Shown: positions 46,838-57,772 of the stretch, in pieces
Numbering within the stretch: position 1 is the first letter of the stretch
Layout of the letters: each line of letters starts with the position of its first letter
Assembly: GCF_905171775.1 (NCBI RefSeq)
Contig: NC_053489.1
Location: forward strand, 396,013,983-396,077,982
DNA length: 64,000 bases
Direction: 5' to 3'
DNA from: Rana temporaria
Lineage: Eukaryota > Chordata > Amphibia > Anura > Ranidae
Program-made: the position numbers and the translations under genes
The notes under the pieces: model-generated
The model's input: only the letters and a program-made list of their open reading frames with translations
The model's database searches: none
What the model was told of the DNA's origin: nothing

Positions 46838-47515
46838 GCCCAGATTTAAGAAGCTATTGCGCCCGCGCAACCATAGGTTGCGCGGCGCAATAGCTGTTTT
46901 GCTCCCGCGTAGCGAATGCCCCTGATTCAGGAACATCGCTACGCGGACTGCAGCCTAGGATATGACAGGCATAAGCCTCCTTATGCCTTCATATCTCAGG
47001 CTGCATTCTTGCGTTGTCCGCTAGGGGGCGCGGCCATTGTGATCGGTGTATAGTATGCAAATTGCATACTACCACCGATTCACAAAAGTTGCGCGGGCCC
47101 TGCGCACGCAAGGTACGGAGTTTCCGTACGGCGACTTTAGCGCAAGGTTGCTCCTGCTATAGCAGGGGCAGCCAATGCTAAAGTATAGCCGCCCTTCCCG
47201 CTCGTGAAATTTTAATTTCACGTCGTTTACGTAAGTGATTCGTGAATGGCGCAATGCACGTCGGGAAAGTTTCCCGACGGAGCATGCGATGTTCGCTCGG
47301 TGCGGGAGCGCGCCTAATTTAAATGATTCCCGCCCCCGGCGGGATCATTTACATTAGGCGCCCTTACGCCGGGCTATTTAGCATAGCGCCCGCGCAATTT
47401 ACGGAGCTACTGCTCCGTGAATCGCGGGCATATCAAAATATTTGCGTGGGCGCAGAGCAAAAATCGTTGCCCTTTGCCCACGCAAATATTGCGCGGATCT
47501 ACCTGAATCTGGCCC
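46838..47515. mobile_element. Divergent (G)GCCCAGATT MITE (copy A5)
   Basis: GCCCAGATTTAAGAAGCTAT at the left and CCTGAATCTGGCCC at the right; AGTG occurs on both outer sides. The AAAGTATAGCCGCCCTTCCC box is a variant of the family core. The rest (TTGCGCGGCGCAATAGC stem) differs from the A1-A4 type, so this is a sister subfamily. Confidence 0.8.
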
Positions 47516-47516
47516 A

Positions 47517-47520
<4 letters not shown>

Positions 47521-47588
<68 letters not shown>
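47521..47588. repeat. (TA)n microsatellite
   Basis: Roughly 68 bp of uninterrupted TA. Apparent tyrosine/isoleucine repeat frames here are artefacts. Confidence 0.97.
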
Positions 47589-47593
<5 letters not shown>

Positions 47594-48151
47594 TTAGACA
47601 ATATTTGCTGATCCTGGAATTCAGCTTTAATATGTCTTATACTATACAACTGCTAAGAGTTTGGGATTGCATCTCTTTTTTCACATTACTGGTTTAATGA
47701 TTTGAGCAACAAATTTGGTCAGTAAGAGAAATAGTTCTATCCTAAAATAAAATTTCATAATTTGTGTCACCATGATCAGGTTTGCTTTTTACAGCTGCAC
47801 TCCCCAGACAGAGTTTTTCTGCCATTAAGGAACACTTATGCCGTGCATCCTGAGTACCTGAATTAGAATAATTAAACACCACTTTATCACCATATGGTGA
47901 CTTAAACATTTGGAGAAGAGGTGGGGAGCTGGCAACAGCAAAGATTTACATTTTATATATCTTATGTAAATATACACACTGCTAGCTACTGTAATATAGG
48001 TAATACATTAACGTATCTTTCATATACACAGTACCTTTCAGCCTATTACACTATACTATTTGATCACTCTAACTTATTCTATGAGTTACAACCATTATAA
48101 TTTTTATGCTCCCGCATCCTAACTTAGTGTATTTTGGGTAATTATTAATAT
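47589..48151. other. Unclassified AT-rich stretch
   Basis: No gene or repeat boundary found before the A1 repeat of the next element. Confidence 0.45.
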
Positions 48152-48326
48152 ATAAGAAGGCCAGTATGGTGGCCTGAGTTTATGGGAGGAGCCCGGAGGG
48201 TATTTAAGCAGCCCACTCACACATGCTCTTTGTCGGTTCAGTGTGCAGTACTACACGTCACTGGGCCGACTCTTCCCAGCTCACCTCATGTCCGTGAGTC
48301 TGCGCATTCAATCGCATACGACATCC
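48152..48326 (+). repeat. Split repeat A1
   Basis: Begins ATAAGAAGGCCAGTATGGTG and contains GGAGGGTATTTAAGCAGCCC, a possible TATA-like promoter context. Almost identical to 53771-53945. Confidence 0.95.
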
Positions 48327-48359
48327 TAAGCGCTTTGCGGCTTCTCCCTTCATGGTCTT

Positions 48360-49360
48360 CGCCGGCGGTTCCCGCTTACTATCGCAGGTAGGATTCAAAC
48401 CTTTTCGTATCTTGTGCAATCTTGCAATTCGTTATGCTTCCTATCCTGCATCCCTTTTGGGAAAAAATCTGCATCTGAGTTACTTTTGCTTATGTTCCAA
48501 CATCATTTGGCTCAGGCATAGTACATTTGCAACTTCCTTCTGCCAAACATACGATTCATTTGTAAATCCATTTGGAGATTGACATGTGTTTGTATGGGTT
48601 CTTTGGCAGATTGAGGTGGTAATTGGACTCACATGGTGCCTTCTCTGCACTTGATTAGCCTGGGGGGATGGGTGGTTGGTAGGTGTTCGGTTTCAAAGCT
48701 AGGGGTAGCATACACTCTACAACCAATTCGTATCAGATTCGTTCAATACTCCTTACTATCAATTCATATCGGATTCATTTCATGCATTTTACAACCGTTT
48801 TGTATCAGATACATTGCATACTTTCTACCGTTGTCATTCATTGTTTCCCCCATGTCATGTGTTTTAGTACCCGCAGCGGAACTTACGAATTGCTTGTACA
48901 CGGCTCTTCTCTCTCATTTATTTACCAAAGTTATTGCCTGTGCGTCATGCATGGTGTCACACCACACTCTTGGGATGCGTTGCACATCCACTCCAGTCCA
49001 AAGCAAACCCAGTCGCATGTTCACTGTCCTAGGTAGGATTCGTTAGCTTGTTTGTCATGTCAAATTTGTGGCCACTCATGGTGTCACCTGTACCATATGT
49101 TTGGTTCCCGCAGTGGAGCTTACAAAGCATTGATACGCACTTCTCGTGTTCTATTTTCTACACCAAACCTCATTGTTTGGCCCCATGCACGGCATCACGC
49201 TACACGTTCCCGACATGTTTCACTCCAGCCACAGTCCGCCGCAAACTCACTCGCATGGCCCACTGTCGCAAGTAAGATTTGTTATTACATTCTTTATGTT
49301 CTATCAATTTGCTACCATTCGTTGTCTCCCATATCGTTCATTAGTGGCCCCTGCGGAACC
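48360..49360 (+). repeat. Degenerate tandem repeats of about 237 bp
   Basis: CCCGCAG(C/T)GGA(A/G)CTTACRA words at about 48869, 49108 and 49347 and GTAGGATTCR / GTAAGATTTG words at about 48388, 49030 and 49272 recur roughly 237 bp apart. Frames of up to 137 codons are open in parallel but have no known domain. Confidence 0.65.
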
Positions 49361-49459
49361 TACGATTCAAACAGGCGTTGTCCTTCTACCTTATACTGCT
49401 TGCTTAAGGTACAAACAAACCAGGTGTTTCTATCCTTTCTCAGTAACCCAATTCTTATT

Positions 49460-51970
49460 GATTGAGACCTTGCAACCATGCAAATCATCTCAGCAGTCTG
49501 ATACCCTTGCTGAGACCCTTGCAACACATGACCCTTACAAAATGCAAAAAAAATAAACCACGTAATCTCAGCCCAGCAACCTGACACCTGTTGAGACCGT
49601 TGCAACGATGCAAAATTCGTCTCCACAGCCTGACACCCTTGTTAAGACCCTTGCAAACGCAATATCGTCTTAGCAGCCCCACACTCATCGAGACTCTTGC
49701 AACCACACTAAATCGTCTCAGCAGCCTGACACCCTTGTTAAGACCCTTGCAACACATGACCCTTACAAAACGAAAAAATAAAAATAAAAAACGCAAAAAA
49801 TAAAATAAAAAAAAAAAAAACGCAAAAAAAAAAAAAAAAAAAAAACGCAAAAAGAAATATAAAAGTGCAGGAAAAAAAAAAAAAATTGCCACCACACAAT
49901 CTCAGCCCCGTTGAGACCGTTGCAACAACGCAAAATTCGTCTTCGCAGCCTGACACCCTTGTTGAGACCCTTGCAAACGCAATACCGTCTCAGCAGCCCC
50001 ACACTCATGGAGACTCTTGCAAGCACAGAAAATTGTCTCAGCAGCCTGACACCCTTGCAAACGCAATACCGTCTCAGCAGCCCCACACTCATGGAGACTC
50101 TTGCAAGCACGCAAAATTCGTCTTCGCAGCCTGACACCCTTGTTGAGACCCTTGCAAACGCAATACCGTGTCAGCAGCCCCACACTCATGGAGACTCTTG
50201 CAAGCACACAAAATTGTCTCAGCAGCCTGATATCCTTGTTAAGACCCTTGCAACACATGACCCTTACAAAACGCAAAAAAATAAAAATAAAAATATGCAA
50301 AAAAAAAATAAAAAAAAAAAAAAAAAAGCAGAAAAAAATAAATTGTCACCACACAATCTCGGCCCAGCAACCTGACACCTGTTGAGACCATTGCAACCAT
50401 GCAAAATCATCTCAGCAGCCTCACACCATTGTTGAGATCCTTGCAAACGCAATGCCGTCTCAGCAGCCCCACACTCATCAAGGCCCTTGCAACCACGGAA
50501 TACCGTCTCAGCAGCCTCACACCATAGTTCAGACCCTTGCAAACGCAATACCATCTCAGCAACCCTACACTCATCAAGACTCTTGCAACCACGCAATACC
50601 GTCTCAGCAGCCTTACACCATAGTTCAGACCCTTGCAAACGCAATGCCGTCTCAGCAGCCCCACACTCATCAAGGCCCTTGCAACCACGGAATACCGTCT
50701 CAGCAGCCTCACACCATAGTTCAGACCCTTGCAAACGCAATACCGTCTCAGCAGCCCTACACTCATCAAGACTCTTGCAACCACGCAATACCGTCTCAGC
50801 AGCCTTACACCATAGTTCAGACCCTTGCAAACGCAATACCGTCTCAGCAGCCCCACACTCATCAAGGCCCTTGCAACCACGGAATACCGTCTCAGCAGCC
50901 TCACACCATAGTTCAGACCCTTGCAAACGCAATACCGTCTCAGCAGCCCAACACTCATCAAGGCCCTTGCAACTACAGAATACCGTCTCAGCAGCCTCAC
51001 ACCATAGTTCAGACCCTTGCAAACACAATACCGTCTCAGCAGCCCCACACTCATCAAGGCCCTTGCAACCACGGAATACCGTCTCAGCAGCCTCACACCA
51101 TAGTTCAGACCCTTGCAAACACAATACCGTCTCAGCAGCCCCACACTCATCAATACTCTTGCAACCACGCAATACCGTCTCAGCAGCCTCACACCATTGT
51201 TGAGTCCCTTGCAAACACAATACCGTCTCAGCAGCGCCATACTCATTGAGACCCTTGCAACCACGCAATACTGTCTTGCGCAACCTCCCACTCGTCAAAG
51301 ACCTTTGTGACCATACAGTCTCGCCCCAGCAACCTGGCATTCATTGAGACCCTTGCAGCCAGACAAATCATCTTTGGCCTCATGTACACTGCTGTTGGTA
51401 AAAAAAAATAAAAAAAAATGGGTTCAGACGGATGTTCAGAGGCATTCGAAACGCATTCGAAACGCCAATGCCTGTAACAGCTTGTAAACACTGCCAGATG
51501 CGGTAACTCATGTTTACCAGCGTTTCATTCACAGTCGTTTTCATAAAAATATTAAAAAATAAAGGGGAATATTGTCTCAGCAACTTGACACTCATTTGAG
51601 ACCCTTGCTAAATGTAATATCATCTCAGCTACCTCACACCCTTTTAGACCTTTGCAACCACACAATCTCATCTCAGCAACCTGACACCCATTTAGACCTT
51701 TGCAGCCATACAAAGTTGTCTCAGCGGCCGACGCTCATTTGAGACCATTGCAAAACGCAACATCGTCTCAGCAACCCCTCACTTGTTGAGACCTATGCAA
51801 CCACACCATGCCATCTCAAAACAAACCTCATAATCATCGACACCTTTGCAACCACGCAATATCGTCTCAGCAAACCAGCCTGAGACCCTTGCAACCACCA
51901 ATACCATCAAACCTTCATACTCAAGGCCCCTGCCACCACACAATATCGTCCCAGCAACCTGACACTCACT
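49460..51970 (+). repeat. 48-bp satellite array arranged as 96-bp dimers
   Basis: The core at 50430-51260 is regular: CTCAGCAGCCCCACACTCAT-type and CTCAGCAGCCTCACACCAT-type monomers alternate, each 48 bp, so 96 bp is the higher-order unit. Outer parts decay and are broken by A-rich AAACGCAAAAAAATAAA tracts (49770-49885 and 50265-50345). Because 48 is a multiple of three, frames stay open for hundreds of codons on both strands (up to 358 codons on minus). Confidence 0.96.
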
Positions 51971-52567
51971 GACACCCTTGCAAGCGCACAATATTGTCTG
52001 CAGTAGTATAAAACACTTAGCGGCACGCACCTACGTGCAAACCCGAATACAAACTAAACTTGCAAACACACCTCAGTGACAAACAATCAGCCACACAAAC
52101 ACACAGTGGCACCCAGTTGGCCATTCATCTTCAGTGCAAGTTCTCAAACTAGACCAAGCATCAGTAGCAGACTTAGCTATGTGGGACAACTTCCCCACCT
52201 GATAGAACATCATTTCAATCTTCATCCTGGCAGTGTCAGCCGAGCCACCAAAGGCTTTTGCAGCCATTTTTAGGCCGCCACTGGTTCTCCAAAACTTGGC
52301 CCCCAGAAATTCTCTTTAATTTTTGCTTCACTCAGTCTTCATCACGCCTCGTGCTGCACCCCATCGTGGCAGCTGCCCAGGTCTGGGACCACACTTGAAC
52401 AGGACAGACACTGTTCTTCACAGACAATCAGGCCACAGCCGACATCATCAATTAAGATAGATCTAAGTCACTCCCCATCACTTCCTGCGCAGGCTCGCGC
52501 AGCTGTCACTCCGTCACCAGTTAATATCTTATGTAGACCTTTTCCAGGCAAATGCAAAAAGCAGCTG

Positions 52568-53620
52568 ATGTGCTTTCCTATTCCAACCTTGGAATGGATG
52601 TTTTTTCCAGCAAGAGCCTGGAGCCGACCCAACAACTATCCCTGTCCCACCATGGACATTGCTGACGATGGACTGAAGTCGCATCTCGCCAACGCAATCC
52701 AACTTATTAACCACTCCTTGGCACGCAACACACTGAAGGCCTATCGCACTGCTTGGAACACTAATCGCAAATTTTTGGCCCCTTGCCCCGGAGCAGCAAT
52801 AGGCAACGTTGGACACATCCTAGCCTTCATATCGTATTGCCACATGCAGCTGACCATTTCTCAATACTATCACGCCATATCTAGATGGCATCCAGCATTT
52901 CCTGTCCCTGCAGGACCCCAGTAAACCGTCAGTATTCTCGAGCCCATGCAGTCAAGTCCCTCCTACAGGGCATACAGAAGCACCAACCTGTAGTCAGTGG
53001 CAAGCGCCTACCTTTCAAGAGTCCCCTCTTTAGGCACATGTCTAAAATCCTTACTCGTTCCCTGTTTAGGGCTTTGCCCAGTCTAGTCACCCAACAGCCA
53101 TCTACCAGGCCTTCTACGGTTCCCTACAACCTAGTGAATTTAGTCAGCGGCTCCGGCAGTCACACACTGCTCCGACGCCACCCGACTCGCTTTCGAACCA
53201 CTACACTCTCACAGTCTGCAAACGCAACAAACAGGCCCCTGGGGTTGACATCAACCTGTTTCAGACTGACAACGCCTGACACCCAGTGACGGTGCTCGAC
53301 CCACTACTGCTCCATCTACCCAGCCAACCTGGTGGTAGCTCGTTGCTACCCTTTCTAAACCAGCTCCCTGAGTGTCAGCCAGTGTGTCAAGCATGTCAGA
53401 ATCCTCCTAAGTAACTTGGGCTTCAAACCCCAGTCAGTTCTCTGGACATTCTTTCCGAATTGGAGCAGTCTCAGTTGCCTCCCAACAGGGAGTACCAGAC
53501 TACGTAATCAAGATACCAGGCTGATGGAAGTCTCCTTGTTTTGCCACATACATCCCAAATCCTCATGAAGGAATGGCACAAGCCTTTACCAAGCTGGCTC
53601 AATAAATACAAGAAATCAAT
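52568..53620 (+). pseudogene. Tyrosine recombinase of the Ngaro-like element
   Basis: The N-terminal SAM-like core-binding part reads LINHSLARNTLKAYRTAWNT and ILAFISYCHMQLTIS (52568-52924). Another frame gives SLLQGIQKHQPVVSGKRLPF (from about 52945). A third frame at 53109 gives AFYGSLQPSEF, where the first catalytic Arg (normally FLRPSEF) has become Gln. A fourth frame gives SGHSFRIGAVSVASQQGVPD with the HxxR pair (53447-53458), then a TGA where the GRW Arg is expected, then WKSPCFATYIPNP with the nucleophilic Tyr at 53549-53551. Three frame changes and the stop make it inactive. Several changes look like CpG decay (CGA to CAA or TGA). Confidence 0.85.
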
Positions 53621-53647
53621 ATAAACTATTTCCCTATCTGAGTCTTT

Positions 53648-53770
53648 TGCCCCCTTTTCTTGGCATACTGACCAGACCACCAAGGCACACTTCAGGTCTA
53701 TTTATGTTGTAAGTCTTGTCGCGTGTTTATGTGATCCACATCTCTCTCGGTCAGAGGGTAACGACCATAA
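53648..53770 (+). repeat. Split repeat B1
   Basis: TGCCCCCTTTTCTTGGCATA start; ends GTAACGACCATAA directly joined to A2. The other copy is at 54021. Confidence 0.95.
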
Positions 53771-53945
53771 ATAAGAAGGCCAGTATGGTGGCCTGAGTTT
53801 ATGGGAGGAGCCCGGAGGGTATTTAAGCAGCCCACTCACACATGCTCTTTGTCGGTTCAGTGTGCAGTACTACACGTCACTGGGCCGACTCTTCCCAGCT
53901 CACCTCATGTCCGTGAGTCTGCGCATTCAATCGCACACGACACCC
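53771..53945 (+). repeat. Split repeat A2
   Basis: Second copy of the A repeat, joined head-on to B1 without a gap; about 75 unique bases separate it from B2. Confidence 0.95.
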
Positions 53946-54020
53946 TCCCGCCCTTCCCTTTTTCAGGGCACTTCTCAGCATGTCCTTCTTCAATTAACTA
54001 CCCATTACTTACCTTGGGTA

Positions 54021-54139
54021 TGCCCCCTTTTCTTGGCATACTGACCAGACCACCAAGGTACACTTCAGGTCTATTTATGTTGTAAGTCTTGTCGCGTGTT
54101 TATGTGATCCACATCTCTCTCGGTCAGAGGGTAACGACC

Positions 54140-54143
<4 letters not shown>
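54021..54143 (+). repeat. Split repeat B2
   Basis: Second copy of the B repeat; one difference from B1 noted (CAAGGTACAC against CAAGGCACAC). Ends at the (AT)n tract. Confidence 0.95.

Positions 54144-54190
<47 letters not shown>
54144..54190. repeat. (AT)n microsatellite
   Basis: Uninterrupted AT run directly after B2; it may mark the insertion site or have grown from the TAAATA end. Confidence 0.95.
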
Positions 54191-54193
<3 letters not shown>

Positions 54194-54315
54194 CCAGTCA
54201 CAAAACTCTCATATTAATTGTAACATGTTAATATAATTTTAAATGTAATTTTAATCTCTTTAAAATTGCCGTTTTCATTTAATAGTACCGAATCCTGCCC
54301 TGAAGGTCCAAAAAC

Positions 54316-54799
54316 TTAGAGGGATTGTAAAGTCAGAAGGTTTTTTATCTTAATGCATTAAGATAAAAAGCCTTCTGTGTGCAGCAGCAGCCCCCCTCCC
54401 CCCTAACACTTACCTGAGGTCCCTCTCTGTCCAGCGATGTCCACGAGTGTCTCAGCTGTCCAAGATTCTCCCTCCTAACTGGCTGAGACACAGCAGCGAT
54501 GCCATTGGCTGTCACTGCTGTCAATCAAAGTCAGCTAGTCAGGTGAAAGGGGACGGGCCCGATTTTGGGCTCTGTGTCTGAATGGACACAGGAAGCTGTG
54601 ACTCAGCTCAGGTGCCCCCATATCATGCTGCTTTCTGTGGGGGGCACTCAATAGGAGAGAGGGGTCAGGATCACAGAAGAGGCACCAGAGAAGACGAGAA
54701 TCTGGGCTGCTCTGTGCAAATCCACTGCAACAGAGCAGGTAAGTATAACATGTTTGTTATTTTTATAGGGGAAAAAAATTGACTTTACAATAACTTTAA
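54316..54799. mobile_element. MITE with TTGTAAAGTCA termini
   Basis: TTAGAGGGATTGTAAAGTCAGA at the left and TTGACTTTACAATAACTTTAA at the right are inverted. An inner hairpin is formed by AAGGTTTTTTATCTTAATGC and its complement. The piggyBac element begins in the TTAA that closes this MITE. Confidence 0.75.
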
Positions 54800-55151
54800 C
54801 CCCCTTAGCGGTGTTCCCGAGCGTGACTCGTTCGGGGTAGCTGTGCAGAGCCTGCAGCGGCGTGGCTTACCTTCTCCTGGCAATCCAGCGATGATCTCCC
54901 ATTGCTGTGATCGCCGCCAAGATCCCCGTCGCGCCGTCCATCAGTCATCTGACTTCCTGGTTCCGTTCCCTGCAGCAGCAATGGTGCATGGGAGCGGAAC
55001 TGGGAGGGAAATTCAAATGTGCACAAACACATAAAAAGGAGGTGATACAATGTAATCTGAGAGGATTACACTGTATCACCTTGGAATCTGACACAGTGCC
55101 CTTTCAGTGCCCCTTGCCATTGTCATTTGTGCCCATAAAAAACTTTTGAAA

Positions 55152-56774
55152 ATGGCATCAAAAAAGCGCTTTCCTACAAAGGCGCTTTTGGATGAGTTGA
55201 GCGACAGCGGCTGCGACACGGAGAACAGAGCGAAAGTGAGTCGTGGGGAGATTTGTCATCTGAATCTGACACTGACACTGATCCAGAAAGTGACAACAGC
55301 GATGATCCCGCACCTGACCTAAGCGATGTGCGCACTTGGTGCCCTATAGACAGCGGTACGGACCAGGCAGCGCCCCCGAGATTCCGATTCACTGGATCAC
55401 CTGGGATGAAGGTAGATGTGGAGAGTGACAACCCTCTGGCGTACCTGAAATTATTTCTTACTGAGGAGGTAATTTTAAAAATCGTCACAGAAACCAACCG
55501 CTACCATGATCAGCAATCCGCTACGCTGCGTGCCAGGCTTTCCAGAACCAGAAAGTGGGAACCAGTGACTAAAGAGGACATCTGGCAGTTTCTGGGACTC
55601 ATCATCCTTCAGTGGGTGGTGGGGAAACCTTTCCAGAAATGGTATTGGACCACCAATAAGTTACTGGCCACTCCATTTTTTGGCACCGTGATGTCCGAAT
55701 ACCGCTTTTCGCTCATTATGAAGAATTTACACTTTACCAACAACGAAGAGTTTGATGAGGCCACGCATCCTGCGCCCAAACTAAAAAAAATCTGGGAGGT
55801 GTGCCAAATGATTGTCACCAACTTCCAGCAGACCTACGTGCCAGAAAGGGACGTCAGTGTGGACGAAAGTCTGATGGCCTACAAGGGACGCCTGAGCTGG
55901 ATACAGTTTATTGCATTCAAAAGATTTACACCGGTAAAGGTACCAAGTTCAACGCCAGGTACAGCTGCTATAGGATGGCTACATCATCTGTCCTTACACT
56001 GCTGGACCCATTGCTGAACCAGGGGTATTGTGTGACAACGGACAATTTTTACACATCTCCGGAACTATATGAGGTTTTCCTCCTAAACAAAACGGATAGG
56101 TATGGTACCGTGAGGCCAAACCGACGTGACATGCCATCAATGTTTGACAAGAAAAAACTAAAAACTGGAGAGATGGTTGCCTTTCAAAAGGGTAAAATGA
56201 TGGCAATGCGATGGCGAGACAAAACACAAAACACAAAACATGGCAAAGATGTGTGCTGAACTTGCAAGTCGTGATCGACTATAATCACACGATGGGAGGT
56301 GTCAACAGAGCCAATCAGGCAATGACATTTTACCCGGCGATGCGGAAACAGCAGAAGAAATACTACAAAAAGATTTTCAGGCATCTTCTGGAACAATGCC
56401 TTTGGAATGCCTATATCCTTTATAAAGCAAACACTGAAATACCTCTTGTTCATTCGGACTTTATCTGGAAGGTGGCTAAGCAGATTTTTGTCAACCACCC
56501 GACGCCATCAGTATCTGTTAACAGACTCGGACGACACGCTGTTGACGTTGTCAACCCAGAACGCCTGACAGGTGGTCATTTTATAGACTACGTACCGCCA
56601 ACCGCAAGCAAGTTAGCGCCTACCAGGATGTGCGTCGTTTGCTGTTCCAAGAGAGATGGCAATGGAAAAAAAGTCCGAAAAGAAACAAGGTACTATTGTC
56701 CTGATTGCGACGTCGGACTTTGTCTAGTTCCATGCTTCAAAATGTTTCACACTCAATGGGGTAGAATCAGGTAG
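55152..56774 (+). pseudogene. piggyBac transposase pseudogene
   Basis: Starts MASKKRFPTKALLDELSDSG, then shifts frame near 55230. The acidic SESDTDTDPESDNSDD region and the DDE core follow: Asp at 55862 (DESLMAYKGRLSW), a deletion with frame change near 55935 that joins AFKR to IYTGKGTKF, Asp at 56041 (TTDNFYTS), and a third frame change near 56250. The last motif reads DYNHTMGGVNRANQ: the family normally has GGVDxxDQ, so both acidic residues are Asn (56304-56306 and 56313-56315). The C-terminal Cys-rich zinc domain (CVVC...CPDC...CLVPC) is intact up to the stop at 56772. piggyBac enzymes cut and paste at TTAA without leaving a scar; this copy cannot. Confidence 0.95.
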
Positions 56775-57499
56775 GGGCGCGCAATGATACGGCGGTGCAG
56801 CGTATCGTATTTACGCTACGCCGCCATAACTTACAGGAGCAAGTGCTGTATTCACAAAGCACTTTCTCCGTAAGTTGCAGCGGCGTAGCGTAAATGGGGC
56901 CGGCGTAAGCCCGTGTAATTCAAATGTGGAAGGGGGGGCGTGTTTTATGTAAATATATGATGACCTGACGTGATTGACGTTTTGTACGGACAGCGCATGC
57001 ACCGTCCGTGTACATATCCCAGTGTGCATTGCTCCCAAGTACGGCGCAACGACGTATTGGTTTCGACGTGAACGTAAATTACGTCCAGCCCTATTCGCGA
57101 ACGACTTACGCAAACGACATAAAAAATTCAAATTACGAAGCGGGAACGACGTCCATACTTAACATTGGCTGCGCCTCCTAATAGCAGCAACAACCTTACG
57201 CCGAAAAAGCCTAAAATAAACAACGTAAATAAATTGCGCCGGGCGTACGTACGTTTGTGAATCGGCGTATCTAGGTAATTAGCATATTCTACGCCGACAA
57301 CAACGGAAGCGTCCCTAGCGGCCAACGTTATATTGCACACAATTCTACGCCGCCGCAATCAAGTTACGTCGGTGGAGGAAGCCTATTTTTTAAGCGTATC
57401 TGCCTTTGAGAATCGGCGTAACGATACGCGGGCGCGGATTTCAAATTACAGCGGCGTATCTGGAGATACGCCGCCGTAAAAGGTACGTGAATCTACCCC
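56774..57499. mobile_element. GGGG(C/T)AGATTCAC-family MITE (copy A6) inside piggyBac
   Basis: Right end ACGTGAATCTACCCC; the left end GGGGCGCGCAATGATACGG is diverged. It carries the AAGCGGGAACGACGTCCATA box, the inverse of the family core, and GGAGATACGCCGCCGTAAAA. It begins at the last base of the transposase stop codon, so the gene's 3' end lies at the insertion site. Confidence 0.82.
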
Positions 57500-57772
57500 A
57501 GGATGTTTATTGAATTTCTTTGTTTGACAAATTTCATTATTTTTCATTGCATTATTGAATAAAATTATATTATTGATTAGAATATAATTCATGAGTTTGT
57601 GTTTCAAATTTATCACATCTGGAATGTCTACTAGAGTCTTGTTTGGTCAGGTTTAAGTAAGTAATTACTAAGAATTGCAGGCCTATAATACATATCACCA
57701 AATTTCCATGCAAAAAATTGTACCGCTTTTGGTACAAAATTCCAGACAGAATCATACCGCCAGGGAGGTTAA

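Larger units (their letters stand above)
48152..54143 (+). mobile_element. Ngaro-like tyrosine-recombinase retroelement relic with split direct repeats
   Basis: Repeat A occurs at 48152-48326 and 53771-53945 (about 175 bp, only about two differences noted). Repeat B occurs at 53648-53770 and 54021-54143 (123 bp, one difference noted). The order is A1, body, B1, A2, B2, the split-repeat layout known for Ngaro-type retroelements. A broken tyrosine recombinase lies just before B1, as expected. No reverse transcriptase or RNase H was found; the body instead contains degenerate roughly 237-bp repeats and a 48-bp satellite. B2 runs straight into an (AT)n tract. A decayed Crypton is a less likely alternative because of the split repeats. 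Confidence 0.72.
54800..57768 (+). mobile_element. piggyBac transposon with transposase pseudogene
   Basis: TTAA duplications at 54796-54799 and 57769-57772. Ends CCCCCTTAGCGGTGTTCCC and ...GGTACAAAATTCCAGACAGA / ATACCGCCAGGGAGG are imperfect inverted repeats, matching the short derivative at 10657. Inside are the transposase pseudogene and, after it, a GGGG-type MITE (56774-57499). Without that MITE the element would be about 2.25 kb, normal for piggyBac. Confidence 0.95.

Noticed and set aside
47323..47697. A 124-codon frame with a Tyr-Ile repeat
   Set aside because: It is read from the (TA)n microsatellite and the end of a MITE.
50430..51260. CRISPR array
   Set aside because: The regular 48-bp units have no unique spacers, every base is part of the repeat, and the DNA is from a vertebrate.
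50264..51340. A 358-codon minus-strand frame and frames of 238-294 codons nearby as real proteins
   Set aside because: They lie in the 48-bp satellite, are open in several frames on both strands, and exist only because 48 is a multiple of three.
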